From the NCBI GenBank assembly GCA_903883985.1, contig CAISDD010000097.1:1-14317 (forward strand): 14,317 nucleotides of DNA. The letters are read 5' to 3'. The notes under the pieces are model-generated. The model saw only the letters and a list, made by a program, of their open reading frames with translations. It was not told where the DNA came from and made no database searches. Positions 1 through 7,920 of the stretch are shown piece after piece; position 1 is the first letter of the stretch, and the number at the start of each line of letters is the position of its first letter. The position numbers and the translations under genes are program-made. This DNA is from an uncultured Pseudomonadota bacterium. GTDB lineage: Bacteria > Pseudomonadota > Gammaproteobacteria > Burkholderiales > Thiobacillaceae.

Positions 1-121
1 GGCTTCGGTCTGGCCGGAGTGCAGAAAGGATTTGACCGCAGAAAAGCCGGAGGCATCAGCACGGATGCAGAACGGCCTGTCCAGGCATACTTAACCCCGC
101 GTTCTGACACCTTGTGTCGAA

Positions 122-130
122 TGCTAGACT
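122..130 (+). promoter_or_regulatory. Possible extended -10 promoter element
   Basis: TGCTAGACT at 122-130 fits an extended -10 (TG, one base, then a TAGACT hexamer). The hexamer at the proper distance upstream (TTCTGA at 102-107, 17-base spacer) is a poor -35. If used, transcription would start near 137 and the inverted repeat at 140-161 would sit at the 5' end of the transcript. This is a weak motif match only. Confidence 0.2.
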
Positions 131-139
131 GCCCGCGCA

Positions 140-161
140 GATGCCGGGCTGAGCCGGCATC
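140..161 (+). repeat. Perfect 8-base inverted repeat before the first gene
   Basis: GATGCCGG (140-147) and CCGGCATC (154-161) are exact reverse complements around a 6-base loop, GC-rich enough to form a stable RNA hairpin. It ends 22 bases before the ATG at 184. No run of T follows, so it is not a standard intrinsic terminator. It could be a 5' leader stem that affects translation or mRNA stability, a terminator remnant of an upstream gene, or a protein-binding site. Confidence 0.5.
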
Positions 162-183
162 CCGATAGAGATTGCCTTATTCC

Positions 184-717
184 ATGACCAACCCGAAAGC
201 CGCCCCGGAAATCTTCCAGATCCCGTTTGCCGAAATCGACCCGGCTATCCTGTCCACAGAGCACGCACCGGGCAGCCCGGAGTTCGAGCAGGCGGTGATC
301 ATGCACTACGCCCTCAACCACGCAACCAAGCAGTTCCTGCCCATACTCATCGACACCCAGACCGGCGATTCCAAGGACCGCTCCGTCGAACTCATCAAGG
401 CCGCCGCCGAGCAGACCCAGGCCGATTTCGTCTTCACCATTATGGAAGCCTGGGGCCTGCCCAAGAACAAGATGCCGCGTTACCAGGAGATCATGGACAA
501 GTACGGGTCGGTGGGGGCCAGTCCCTACAAGATCGATACCGCCGCCTTCATGCTGGAAACCCGCTACGGGGTCTGGGGTTGTCAGGTAACGCTCAAGCCG
601 AAGGGGTCTTCGAAGAAGAAACAAACCTTCGGCAAGGTGGAGTTGCAGTTCATGGATGGGGTGGAGGGTAGGTTTGTGGGATTGCTTTCCCATGTAGAGA
701 AGCAACATTTGCATTGA
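184..717 (+). CDS. Hypothetical protein, 177 residues, unrecognised family
   Basis: I do not recognise this family. The product is soluble, with no signal peptide or membrane segment. The N-terminal part is acidic and mixed alpha/beta. The middle is helical, with a stretch reading KAAAEQTQADFVFTIMEAWG that could form an alpha/beta sheet element. The C-terminal part is basic (GSSKKKQTFGK) and then turns to beta-like residues. I chose ATG at 184 because a GATAGAG purine stretch lies at 164-170; the in-frame TTG at 172 directly abuts that stretch and would have no usable ribosome site. Codon use is strongly GC-ending through most of the gene but changes in about the last 20 codons (AGG, TTT, GGA, TTG, CTT, GTA, CAA, CAT), which suggests a junction near the 3' end. 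The next gene begins 13 bases after its stop on the same strand, so they could be co-transcribed. The character is that of an accessory protein of a mobile island, but this is inference. Confidence 0.75.
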   Translation: MTNPKAAPEIFQIPFAEIDPAILSTEHAPGSPEFEQAVIMHYALNHATKQFLPILIDTQTGDSKDRSVELIKAAAEQTQADFVFTIMEAWGLPKNKMPRYQEIMDKYGSVGASPYKIDTAAFMLETRYGVWGCQVTLKPKGSSKKKQTFGKVELQFMDGVEGRFVGLLSHVEKQHLH

Positions 718-730
718 TCAACCGCCTATT

Positions 731-3298
731 GTGATGCTCAACGTCAAAGTAGTCGGTCCACACATCTACTTTCACATCAGCCAACTTGCGCAGCTGGATG
801 AAGTAGCACGCGTACGAATTGTGCAAGCTGCCGACTTAGCCAAGGTCGAACCAGACCGCTACAACGTCATCAAGTTACACCGTGAGCACCAAGGACTGTC
901 TTTCCTGAATTACCCGTGCTTCTTCGATGAGGCATTCCCGGTACTGCATAGTTTCTGGACCATTGACCTTGAGAATCAGACGTCTCGCTTCAGAACCTAC
1001 GAAGGTTCGCTCAACCCACCGATCCTGCATCGAAAAGAACTGCTGCTTCCGGCTGATCACCCGCGACAACACGAATACCAGTTTCTAACCCAAGCAGCCG
1101 AGCAAATAGGGTTGTTCGACGATCCCATACGGATCGGCTTCCTTCGTGCCTGGGAAGCGCTTCTGTCACAGAAAGGCTACCGAGTAAGCGGCCATGAACT
1201 GATCCCCATCGGCAACGATGAGTATGTAGATACAGTCGAAAGAGTAGAGGAATTTACCGGTGTAGCTCGGCACCGCACCGCACTGACACGCTATGGCTTC
1301 TCCGCACCCATCCAGACCCTTGCCCGCTTTGGTTTCCTGGATGGTGAGAAGTCTGTATTCGACTATGGCTGCGGCCGGGGTGACGACCTCCGTGGCCTGC
1401 GTGAGAACAATATCGATGCCAATGGATGGGACCCCCATTACGCATCGGATGGAGCAAGAATACAGTCCAAGTTAGTCAACCTGGGCTTCGTCATTAACGT
1501 CATCGAGGATCTGGACGAACGGGTCGAAGCCCTGCGAGGGGCTTATGCGTTGGCTGATGAACTTCTGGTCGTATCGGCCATGCTCGCCAACCAGGAAGCA
1601 GTGAAAGGCACGCCCTACGGGGACGGTGTTCTTACCTCGCGTAACACATTCCAGAAGTACTACTCCCAAGGTGAACTGCGGCAGTTTATCGCCGAGACCC
1701 TGCGGGAAGAACCGCTACCGGTGGGGCCAGGCATCTTCTATGTCTTCAAAGACAAAGATGCCGAGCAGCGCTTCATGTATGGCCGGCTAGAGAATCGACG
1801 CAACATCCTGCGACTGACTCGACTCTCTCGACCCGAGAAGCCTGATCGTCCAGATCGTGCTCAAGCCAAGTATGAGGAACATCGCGAATTGCTTGAGTCG
1901 CTCTGGGAATACTGCCTTGTCCTGGGCCGAGACCCCGACCGCAGTGAGCTACCCAATCTGCCCCAGATCGCCGACGCCTTTGGCTCCTTGTCTGCTGCAC
2001 TGCGCTTCATCAAATCTCGCAAAGACAACGTCGAAATCATCCTGGAAACCGCGCGGCTCTCCCGCATCGATGACTCGCGTGTATATTTTGCCCAGTTACA
2101 ATTCGAGAAACGAAAGGCTTATAGGCACCTGGAGCCCAGGCTTCAACATGATGTCAGAGCATTCTTCGGCAACTACAACACCGCTGTAGCCGAGGGCAGG
2201 CAACTACTCTTCTCCCTTGGCAACGTCGAAGAGATTGGCCAAGCCTGCCATAGTGCAGCAGAAGGTGGCATCGGCTGGCTGGAAGACAGCGATGCGCTGC
2301 AACTACATACCAGCCTGGTGGAACAACTCCCCCCTATTCTGCGAGCCTACATCCGCTGCGGAACTGTCCTTTATGGTGACGTATCCAGCGCCGACCTCAT
2401 CAAGATTCACATACGTTCTGGCAAGCTCACCCTGATGAAATTCGATGACTTCACAGGCAAGGCGTTGCCCAGAATGATACAGCGGATCAAGCTCAATCTG
2501 CGCCGGCAAGACTTGGATGTGTTCGACTATGGCGAGCTCTACACGCCACCCTATCTCTATCGAAAGTCCAGATTCATCAATGAGGAGTTTCCCTACTACT
2601 CCGAACAGGTGGCTTTCGAAGATGCTTTGGATGGATTGGAACTGTTTGACCTTAGTGGATACGGACCGCCACCCGCTGAGCTAGATGAGCAACTGGATCT
2701 GCAGCGCTATCAGGTGGACGGTTTCCGGTTCATACGCAGCCAAGCCATTCCCGAACTGGATGCCCCTTGTGGCCGCCACTTCAAGTACCGCGATTTGATT
2801 GAGTGTGGGGAAACCCAGGCGCGCACACGGCTGCCCAACCTGCCGAAGGAACCAGATAGTTACACAGCCCTGCTGGAACTGACCCTTAACGTGCTGGATC
2901 CTATCATCGAGTACTTCGGGATGATCCGGTTGACTTATGGGTTTTGCTCTCCAGAGCTAGCCAAGCACATCAAGAGCAGAGTCGCTCCAAAACTGGATCA
3001 GCACGCGGCACATGAATTGAACCGTTTAGGGAAGCCGGTTTGCGACAGACTGGGAGCAGCAGTAGATTTCCTGGTTGAAGATGAAGACATGCTGGAAGTG
3101 GCCAAATGGGTTGCGGACAACATTCTCTTCGACCGCATGTATCTCTATGGCCCAGACCAACCTATTCATATCAGTTATGGACAAGGACAGGTTCGTCAAT
3201 TGACATTGATGCTACCAACCGACAACCCAAGCACACGTATACCCAAAAATGTCACTGTGGACAAATTCCAGCTGGTTACATGGCCAAACAAACCATAG
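731..3298 (+). CDS. DNA phosphorothioation-associated putative methyltransferase with C-terminal M15-like domain
   Basis: An 855-residue protein resembling the putative methyltransferases that occur beside DNA phosphorothioation systems (TIGR04096 type, from memory). The N-terminal part has the family-like stretches NVIKLH, LSFLNYP and NPPILHRKELLLP (about residues 45-107). A Rossmann S-adenosylmethionine motif I, FDYGCGRGDD, is at residues 210-219, with an acidic strand end in NGWDP and a motif NVIEDLDER starting at residue 256. A region with FDLSGYGPPPAELD follows (about 640-655). The C-terminal part (about 683-820) reads like an M15/hedgehog-type peptidase fold: LTYGFCSP at 734-741, DQH with H758, GAAVDF with D779, and PIHISYG with H813 as likely metal ligands. 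The substrate is unknown. A classic DNA N6 or C5 catalytic motif is not evident. The start is either GTG 731 or ATG 734; neither has a clear Shine-Dalgarno site, so translation may be coupled to the preceding gene, whose stop is 13 bases away. It converges on the minus-strand restriction operon. Family identity is fairly sure; the function is not. Confidence 0.9.
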   Translation: MMLNVKVVGPHIYFHISQLAQLDEVARVRIVQAADLAKVEPDRYNVIKLHREHQGLSFLNYPCFFDEAFPVLHSFWTIDLENQTSRFRTYEGSLNPPILHRKELLLPADHPRQHEYQFLTQAAEQIGLFDDPIRIGFLRAWEALLSQKGYRVSGHELIPIGNDEYVDTVERVEEFTGVARHRTALTRYGFSAPIQTLARFGFLDGEKSVFDYGCGRGDDLRGLRENNIDANGWDPHYASDGARIQSKLVNLGFVINVIEDLDERVEALRGAYALADELLVVSAMLANQEAVKGTPYGDGVLTSRNTFQKYYSQGELRQFIAETLREEPLPVGPGIFYVFKDKDAEQRFMYGRLENRRNILRLTRLSRPEKPDRPDRAQAKYEEHRELLESLWEYCLVLGRDPDRSELPNLPQIADAFGSLSAALRFIKSRKDNVEIILETARLSRIDDSRVYFAQLQFEKRKAYRHLEPRLQHDVRAFFGNYNTAVAEGRQLLFSLGNVEEIGQACHSAAEGGIGWLEDSDALQLHTSLVEQLPPILRAYIRCGTVLYGDVSSADLIKIHIRSGKLTLMKFDDFTGKALPRMIQRIKLNLRRQDLDVFDYGELYTPPYLYRKSRFINEEFPYYSEQVAFEDALDGLELFDLSGYGPPPAELDEQLDLQRYQVDGFRFIRSQAIPELDAPCGRHFKYRDLIECGETQARTRLPNLPKEPDSYTALLELTLNVLDPIIEYFGMIRLTYGFCSPELAKHIKSRVAPKLDQHAAHELNRLGKPVCDRLGAAVDFLVEDEDMLEVAKWVADNILFDRMYLYGPDQPIHISYGQGQVRQLTLMLPTDNPSTRIPKNVTVDKFQLVTWPNKP
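2786..3190 (+). other. M15/hedgehog-type metal-binding domain within the methyltransferase gene
   Basis: This part of the gene encodes residues 686-820. Seen: a segment resembling the start of D-Ala-D-Ala peptidase domains (LTYGFCSP, comparable to the usual G-x-R-S-P-x-L element), then H758 in DQHAAHELN, D779 in LGAAVDF, and H813 in QPIHISYG. The order His, Asp, His matches the zinc ligands of the M15 fold (S-x-H-x(n)-A-x-D and a late H). In this protein the spacing between the first His and the Asp is longer than in the compact peptidase motif, because an insert LNRLGKPVCDRLG lies between them. Peptidase activity is unlikely given the context; a metal-dependent nucleic-acid or binding role is possible. 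The assignment is by eye. Confidence 0.6.
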
Positions 3299-3411
3299 CG
3301 TGCCTTTTCACCGCAATGACCCCTATCCATCACTGCGTCCCAATCAGCTTCTGCGGGGTGTTGGCACCAACTGATGCACACACTAAACCACTTTTTATAT
3401 TGGGCGGCGCA
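3299..3411. other. Convergent intergenic gap without a clear terminator
   Basis: This gap separates the 3' ends of two converging transcription units. The only symmetry I see is GTTGGCACCAAC at 3360-3371 (arms of 5 bases with a 2-base centre, or GGTG-TTGG-CACC as a 4-base stem), followed on the plus strand by a short CTTTTT at 3391-3396, 19 bases further on. This is too weak and too distant to call an intrinsic terminator. No small gene is supported here. Confidence 0.4.
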
Positions 3412-6400
3412 TCACACGCTTAGTAGCGCTGATAGCCGTTCAAAGATCAGACGCTGCTGCGGCTCCAGTAGGTGCTCGATCCGCGTCAACAGTTCATCCA
3501 GGCTAAGACGGTCCAGATGCGCAGTTAGCTTTGCCGCGATCGGCGCCATCTGAGACTGCTCTTCGAGCCGAAGCTCGCATGGTGGCATTCTGAGACGATC
3601 CAACAGCCGCTGGGTCATTTGTGCGTCCAGATGCTCAACATTTGTCAGATTGATATAGTCTCGTTGCCAAGCAGCAACTTTGGTACGTCGCTCCAACTCC
3701 TCTAAATCAGCTACCCGATGCTCAACTACCGACAACAACTCACCGACCTGAGCAGCGTGATGTGCGGAAAGAAAGCCAGGGGCAGCACGTAATTCCCGCT
3801 CCAAGGCAGCACAGCTCGTTCGGTCGAGAGAATTGATCAGAAGTCCTTGCGCCGCACGCGGACTGATCCATTCTGTTGAACGTCTCCGGGCCACCTCTAG
3901 ACGCTCGCGAGCAAGGGATTTGTAAATATTCGCCATATCCCATGCCGGATCGATCTCCTTTTCCTCCAGAAACTTTGCCATCCCGGCAAGTTGAAGCTCA
4001 CCTTGGTGTGTCAGTAACTCTTCAAGACGTTCCACTGCAACTTCCCCGGACTCCCACGTTTTGGTATCGGACAGAATGCGCTCAAGTTGCGTTGCAATCT
4101 CACTCACCTCGGCCTCGTCACGGGTGCCCACGAATATTGCCCGTAGACGATTGACCCTGGTCAGTGCCTCCCGAACAGCATCCTGGGTGTCCAGCTCCAA
4201 CGCATAGATGGCAGCAAGCGCATCTTCTTGTCTTTTGCATGCCGCTTTCAGCTGCTCTTGTCGCTGCTGTATTGCTGCTATGTGCGCAGCGATCTCTTCC
4301 TGTGTCATAACGCCTGAAGCCCCCCGAACTCCGGTGACCAGACTATCTCCCAGTGTGATCTCGTCGCGAAGGTTGCGAACCGGAGTGGAGTCTTTCGGCT
4401 GAGGTTGGCGTGGATAATCGTTGCATTGAGCCAAGGTCAAACTGAATTGTTGTCGGGCTTCGACTGTATGAATACAGCGCTGGGCCTGCTGGGCCAGGCT
4501 GTGTGCTTGCGCAGCGAAGCCCAAACCTGTGAGCGATTTCACCTGACTCTCGGTACTTCGGCGGAAGTCCGCGACTTGTGCGGCACTTTGGCAACACTGA
4601 CGGGGTATCCACCCGTCAATATCACGGGCGATCAGTTCATTCACAAAGACCAACAGTCCATTGCACTCACTCATATAGGCCTCCGGCCAGAGTGGACTGT
4701 CTTGCATTAAATTACGCTGCCCCAGAACCAGACCACCCAATCTTATCGCGTGCTCAACACTGGATCTCTGCACAGCAGTTTCAATTCCCCGTTCCCATTC
4801 ACTGATCTTGTTTTTCAAAGCCAGAATGGTTTCTTCAGCTTTTTTCGTAGCATCGCGTTGGTAGTTGTAGGTCCCTTCGAGACTCTCAGGAAGAGGGTCG
4901 ATCCTGCGCATCTGCTCGGCTTCACGCCCCAATCTGATCTTCTCGCCGTAATTTTCTTCGGCACCCCAACGCTCCAACAAGCTTCGCCAGCGGCTCTCGC
5001 TATCTGCAGAGAGAAAGCGTATGCAGCTCGTCTCGAGAACAGATTCGTCGAAATGATGCTTCCCTTGCTTACTCGGGAAAGCGGATCCAAGCCAGTCTGC
5101 TGAGGCGACGAGCATGCCATTCTGCTCAATGAGTCGTGGTGGGGTGTCTAGCCCCAGGAGCAGTCCTAACATCAAGCTGGCCGAGGATGCGTTGAGCCCA
5201 TAAGGGGGTGCAATCAATGCACGGTAAGAGGTTAATAAGCTCCGCTGTGGATCGTCTTGATGGGACTGCTCCAACCACTGAAATGCGTCCTTGACGTGCG
5301 GCTCCGATGGTGGAGCCAGATCTCCTGCGCGCCGCAGCGCCTTCCAGCTTTCGATCAATACCGTTTCTACGCGATTTTGCTGTCTCTTTGGTAGAGCCTG
5401 TACCCACTGACCGGTCACCTGCCGGGCAATCAGGCCGCGTGCCAAATGGGTCGCATCTGCAGCACCTGCACCGGTTGCGCTACCAAAGCCATCAAACGGA
5501 AACGGCACAGTTTTCGGGTAGATCTTCGCAAAAATTTCCTGTCCTACGACGCGCAACTGGCCAGACGGCACCTTGTCGAACCCTGCGATCCAATAAAGCC
5601 GCTCCCTGAGTGCCTCTTGCCCCCCCTCCTTTAGTGCCCTGTGGCTGCGCTCGCGTTCATCGGGAATAAATCGTCTGAAGCGTTCCTGATCACTTGCGGA
5701 CATTTTTTCGTCAAATAGATACAGGCGAACGATGTGTTCTGCGAGCGATCCCTTCCTGTCCGCTAGACCGACGACCCAGATAGGCGCTTGTGCCTGGCTG
5801 ATACGCGCAAGCTCCGCGCCTAGGTATCCACGCACACGATCAGCAATGACTGTCGAATCGTCATCCTGGTGGAGATAGAGGTAGATGACCTTGCCCTTGG
5901 CATCCTTAGGCAGTGTCGCCTGCTGCCACTCCAGGAAAGCACTCTGGATGGCCGTCTCAATAGTATCGGCATGAGCAAGCCGCGCATCGAAGAACCAATC
6001 CGGAGTGGAGATATCACGGCTCTGAGCAAAGTCAGGGACAATAGGACCTAACTCAAAATCCGTCACCCCTCGTCTGATGAACAGATCGCGAATTCCTGCG
6101 GCATTGAATCCGATTTGCTTTGCGCGCAATAATTGCTGGAATTGACCTCGGGTGGCCCCGTCACTAAGAAGCTCGTACTGACCAAGGTCGCCATTCCATT
6201 CCAGTGCACCAATCTCGGACAGCGCCCCTAAGAGTGCCGGCAAGATGGCGGGCTCCAACGAAGCGGCCTCGCACAATAAGGCATCTGCCATTTGTCGGGG
6301 TTGTTTGCCGATGCGAGTTTTCTCAAGTACCGCGACACCGGCAAGCACCAATCGCTGCTGGTTGTTCAGGTGGCCGGCATATTTTTCAAGCAAGGTTTGC

Positions 6401-7893
6401 AACGTTTCGGCTATGACGCCGCCGGTCTCCCTCTCCGCAGCAACGAGTTCCGGTAGCATGCTTCCGATCACCAGATCCGCGGCGCTCACTTGGCGCAATC
6501 GCCCATCAATCTCTGCGTTCTCGCTGGAAATTCGCTCGATTACATCCTTGATGAATGTTAACGCTGAGCGGGATTGAACCAGGTCTCGTTGCCGAGTCAG
6601 GAACCAGACAGCAAACGGATGCAGCGGCCAACAGCCCTTGGCGATGATCTGCTCAAACCGGTCAGCCTCACTCCAGACTGGGAATCGTGAGAAGCCGGGC
6701 AGAGCCTTCGACAGATTCTGCCAGGTTAGTTTATTCTGGCGCTCTGCATGGGTACGCTTCCAAAGTTTGGCTAGCGCCGCCTCATCCTTGCCGATCATGT
6801 GGGCAAAGATGGTTTCCAGGTTGGTTGACAGATACCACTTGTCAGCCGTGTCGAAACGAGTCACATAGCGCTGTAATTGACGAAGGTCACCACCGCCGAA
6901 ACGCTTCAGGTACGCCTTGAGCTCATACTGGATGAAACCGACGAAGCGAACCTTGGTACTATTGTCCTGTACGCCCTGGAAAATCTGTTGCAGCGCGGCA
7001 TCCCCTGCGAGTTGCGGCTTCTCCGCGGCATATTCGAGATAACGCCCAAGCTCATCGAACAGAATCACTACGTGGGAGAATGGCCCATCAGGGCCACAGT
7101 AGGCGCTGCACAGGGTGTCGATCAACTCCTGAGCGGACTCCTGACCCTCCACCGGAATCGGATGGCCATTCGCCTCGCAGTAAAGAGCATCTACCGCAGA
7201 ATAGGTCTGCTCATCATTTTGCCGCAGGAGCACCTGGATTTGCTGGGCATCCAGACTAGGAAGCGCTACAGCAAAGCGATCGGCGCGAACGGCGAAATTT
7301 CGCTCAACAAATTGATCGGCGGTTTGAAATCGAGGGGAGAGATCACGAATGGCCTCAGCATCAACGCCGTGATAATCCAGTTGCTTGAACACAGCACGAC
7401 TCAGTGCGTTACCCAAGTGGAATCCAGCCATCCCATCCAAGGGAAGAACCAGGACGGGTTTGTTCATCGCAGCGACCTGCCGGGTCACCACCTCTCCAAT
7501 CTCCGCATCCGCGCGAGCGATCTGATCGACAATTGCATGAGCGGTCTCTCCGCTCGGATCAGACAACAGGGTAGCGCAGGTCAAAGCCAGGTGCGACTTG
7601 CCTGCACCATAGCCGGCCACTGCCAGCCAGTAGGGGTTGACCTCTCGACCCTCGGCCCCGGCAAGCATGGAACCGAGAAGATCCCGCACGAAGCTTGCAG
7701 TATCCTTAAGCCGGTAGGCACCCTCGACGCCTTCCTGCTCGGCATCCGCCGCACCGTGGTAGCGGGGGCCGTGAAAAACAAAGGCACCGGCCGCCTGGCG
7801 AGCTTGTTCAATGCGCCGCTGAAGCCACCCAAGCTGAACTGCACCATCGAAAAAGTGTTCGTTATGAAAATGGATAACTTGACCAATGTTCAT
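3412..7893 (-). CDS. BrxC/PglY-like P-loop ATPase, 1493 residues, of a phosphorothioation-linked restriction module
   Basis: A large cytoplasmic ATPase. Walker A is GYGAGKSH at residues 94-101 (bases 7591-7614) and Walker B is VVILFDELGRYL at 275-286, with D280 and E281 as the acidic pair. A sensor-like strand VRFVGFIQYEL (315-325) and basic residues around R346 follow. A Walker A ending in KSH together with a Walker B reading DELGRYL is the combination I associate with BrxC/PglY ATPases of BREX systems. The first 90 residues are an N-terminal domain. The region after about residue 400 is largely helical and long, with coiled-coil-like runs at about 1005-1040 and 1196-1250, and no further catalytic motif that I can see. 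The start ATG at 7891-7893 has a good ribosome site, GAGGAAG at 7898-7904. It is the last gene of the operon, 27 bases after the DUF4007-like gene. Likely role: ATP-driven subunit that couples recognition of unmodified DNA to the nuclease partner. A run of seven G (7 C on the plus strand, 5620-5626) lies within it. Confidence 0.93.
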   Translation of the reverse strand: MNIGQVIHFHNEHFFDGAVQLGWLQRRIEQARQAAGAFVFHGPRYHGAADAEQEGVEGAYRLKDTASFVRDLLGSMLAGAEGREVNPYWLAVAGYGAGKSHLALTCATLLSDPSGETAHAIVDQIARADAEIGEVVTRQVAAMNKPVLVLPLDGMAGFHLGNALSRAVFKQLDYHGVDAEAIRDLSPRFQTADQFVERNFAVRADRFAVALPSLDAQQIQVLLRQNDEQTYSAVDALYCEANGHPIPVEGQESAQELIDTLCSAYCGPDGPFSHVVILFDELGRYLEYAAEKPQLAGDAALQQIFQGVQDNSTKVRFVGFIQYELKAYLKRFGGGDLRQLQRYVTRFDTADKWYLSTNLETIFAHMIGKDEAALAKLWKRTHAERQNKLTWQNLSKALPGFSRFPVWSEADRFEQIIAKGCWPLHPFAVWFLTRQRDLVQSRSALTFIKDVIERISSENAEIDGRLRQVSAADLVIGSMLPELVAAERETGGVIAETLQTLLEKYAGHLNNQQRLVLAGVAVLEKTRIGKQPRQMADALLCEAASLEPAILPALLGALSEIGALEWNGDLGQYELLSDGATRGQFQQLLRAKQIGFNAAGIRDLFIRRGVTDFELGPIVPDFAQSRDISTPDWFFDARLAHADTIETAIQSAFLEWQQATLPKDAKGKVIYLYLHQDDDSTVIADRVRGYLGAELARISQAQAPIWVVGLADRKGSLAEHIVRLYLFDEKMSASDQERFRRFIPDERERSHRALKEGGQEALRERLYWIAGFDKVPSGQLRVVGQEIFAKIYPKTVPFPFDGFGSATGAGAADATHLARGLIARQVTGQWVQALPKRQQNRVETVLIESWKALRRAGDLAPPSEPHVKDAFQWLEQSHQDDPQRSLLTSYRALIAPPYGLNASSASLMLGLLLGLDTPPRLIEQNGMLVASADWLGSAFPSKQGKHHFDESVLETSCIRFLSADSESRWRSLLERWGAEENYGEKIRLGREAEQMRRIDPLPESLEGTYNYQRDATKKAEETILALKNKISEWERGIETAVQRSSVEHAIRLGGLVLGQRNLMQDSPLWPEAYMSECNGLLVFVNELIARDIDGWIPRQCCQSAAQVADFRRSTESQVKSLTGLGFAAQAHSLAQQAQRCIHTVEARQQFSLTLAQCNDYPRQPQPKDSTPVRNLRDEITLGDSLVTGVRGASGVMTQEEIAAHIAAIQQRQEQLKAACKRQEDALAAIYALELDTQDAVREALTRVNRLRAIFVGTRDEAEVSEIATQLERILSDTKTWESGEVAVERLEELLTHQGELQLAGMAKFLEEKEIDPAWDMANIYKSLARERLEVARRRSTEWISPRAAQGLLINSLDRTSCAALERELRAAPGFLSAHHAAQVGELLSVVEHRVADLEELERRTKVAAWQRDYINLTNVEHLDAQMTQRLLDRLRMPPCELRLEEQSQMAPIAAKLTAHLDRLSLDELLTRIEHLLEPQQRLIFERLSALLSV

Positions 7894-7897
7894 CGTG

Positions 7898-7904
7898 CTT
7901 CCTC
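7898..7904 (-). promoter_or_regulatory. Ribosome binding site of the 1493-residue ATPase gene
   Basis: GAGGAAG on the minus strand, with 6 bases between AGGA and the ATG. It fixes the start at 7893 and lies in the 27-base gap after the preceding stop, so this gene can be translated independently of its upstream neighbour. Confidence 0.7.
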
Positions 7905-7920
7905 GGCGTTGAAGCCCAGT

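Larger units (their letters stand above)
1..183 (+). other. Leader region upstream of the first gene
   Basis: No complete gene is visible here. Two forward frames are open from the window edge: one to a TAA at 92-94 and another to a TAG at 166-168. Either could be the 3' end of a gene that starts outside the window, and the sequence does not decide between them. After position 94 the region looks non-coding. It holds a small inverted repeat at 106-118, a possible extended -10 at 122-130, and a stronger inverted repeat at 140-161 just before the first gene. Confidence 0.35.

Noticed and set aside
124..714. A minus-strand open frame opposite the first gene
   Set aside because: Its translation is rich in Gly, Leu, His and Arg with no motif, as expected for the antisense of a GC-ending gene, and the plus-strand gene has the better codon pattern.
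2540..2554. TPPY at residues 605-608 of the methyltransferase as a possible N6-adenine methyltransferase catalytic motif
   Set aside because: The motif should be D/N-P-P-Y/F, and it lies about 390 residues after the SAM motif, outside the Rossmann core. It is not sufficient evidence for a base methyltransferase.
3360..3396. GTTGGCACCAAC followed by CTTTTT as a terminator between the converging genes
   Set aside because: The stem leaves only a 2-base loop, or shrinks to 4 pairs, and the T run starts 19 bases after it.
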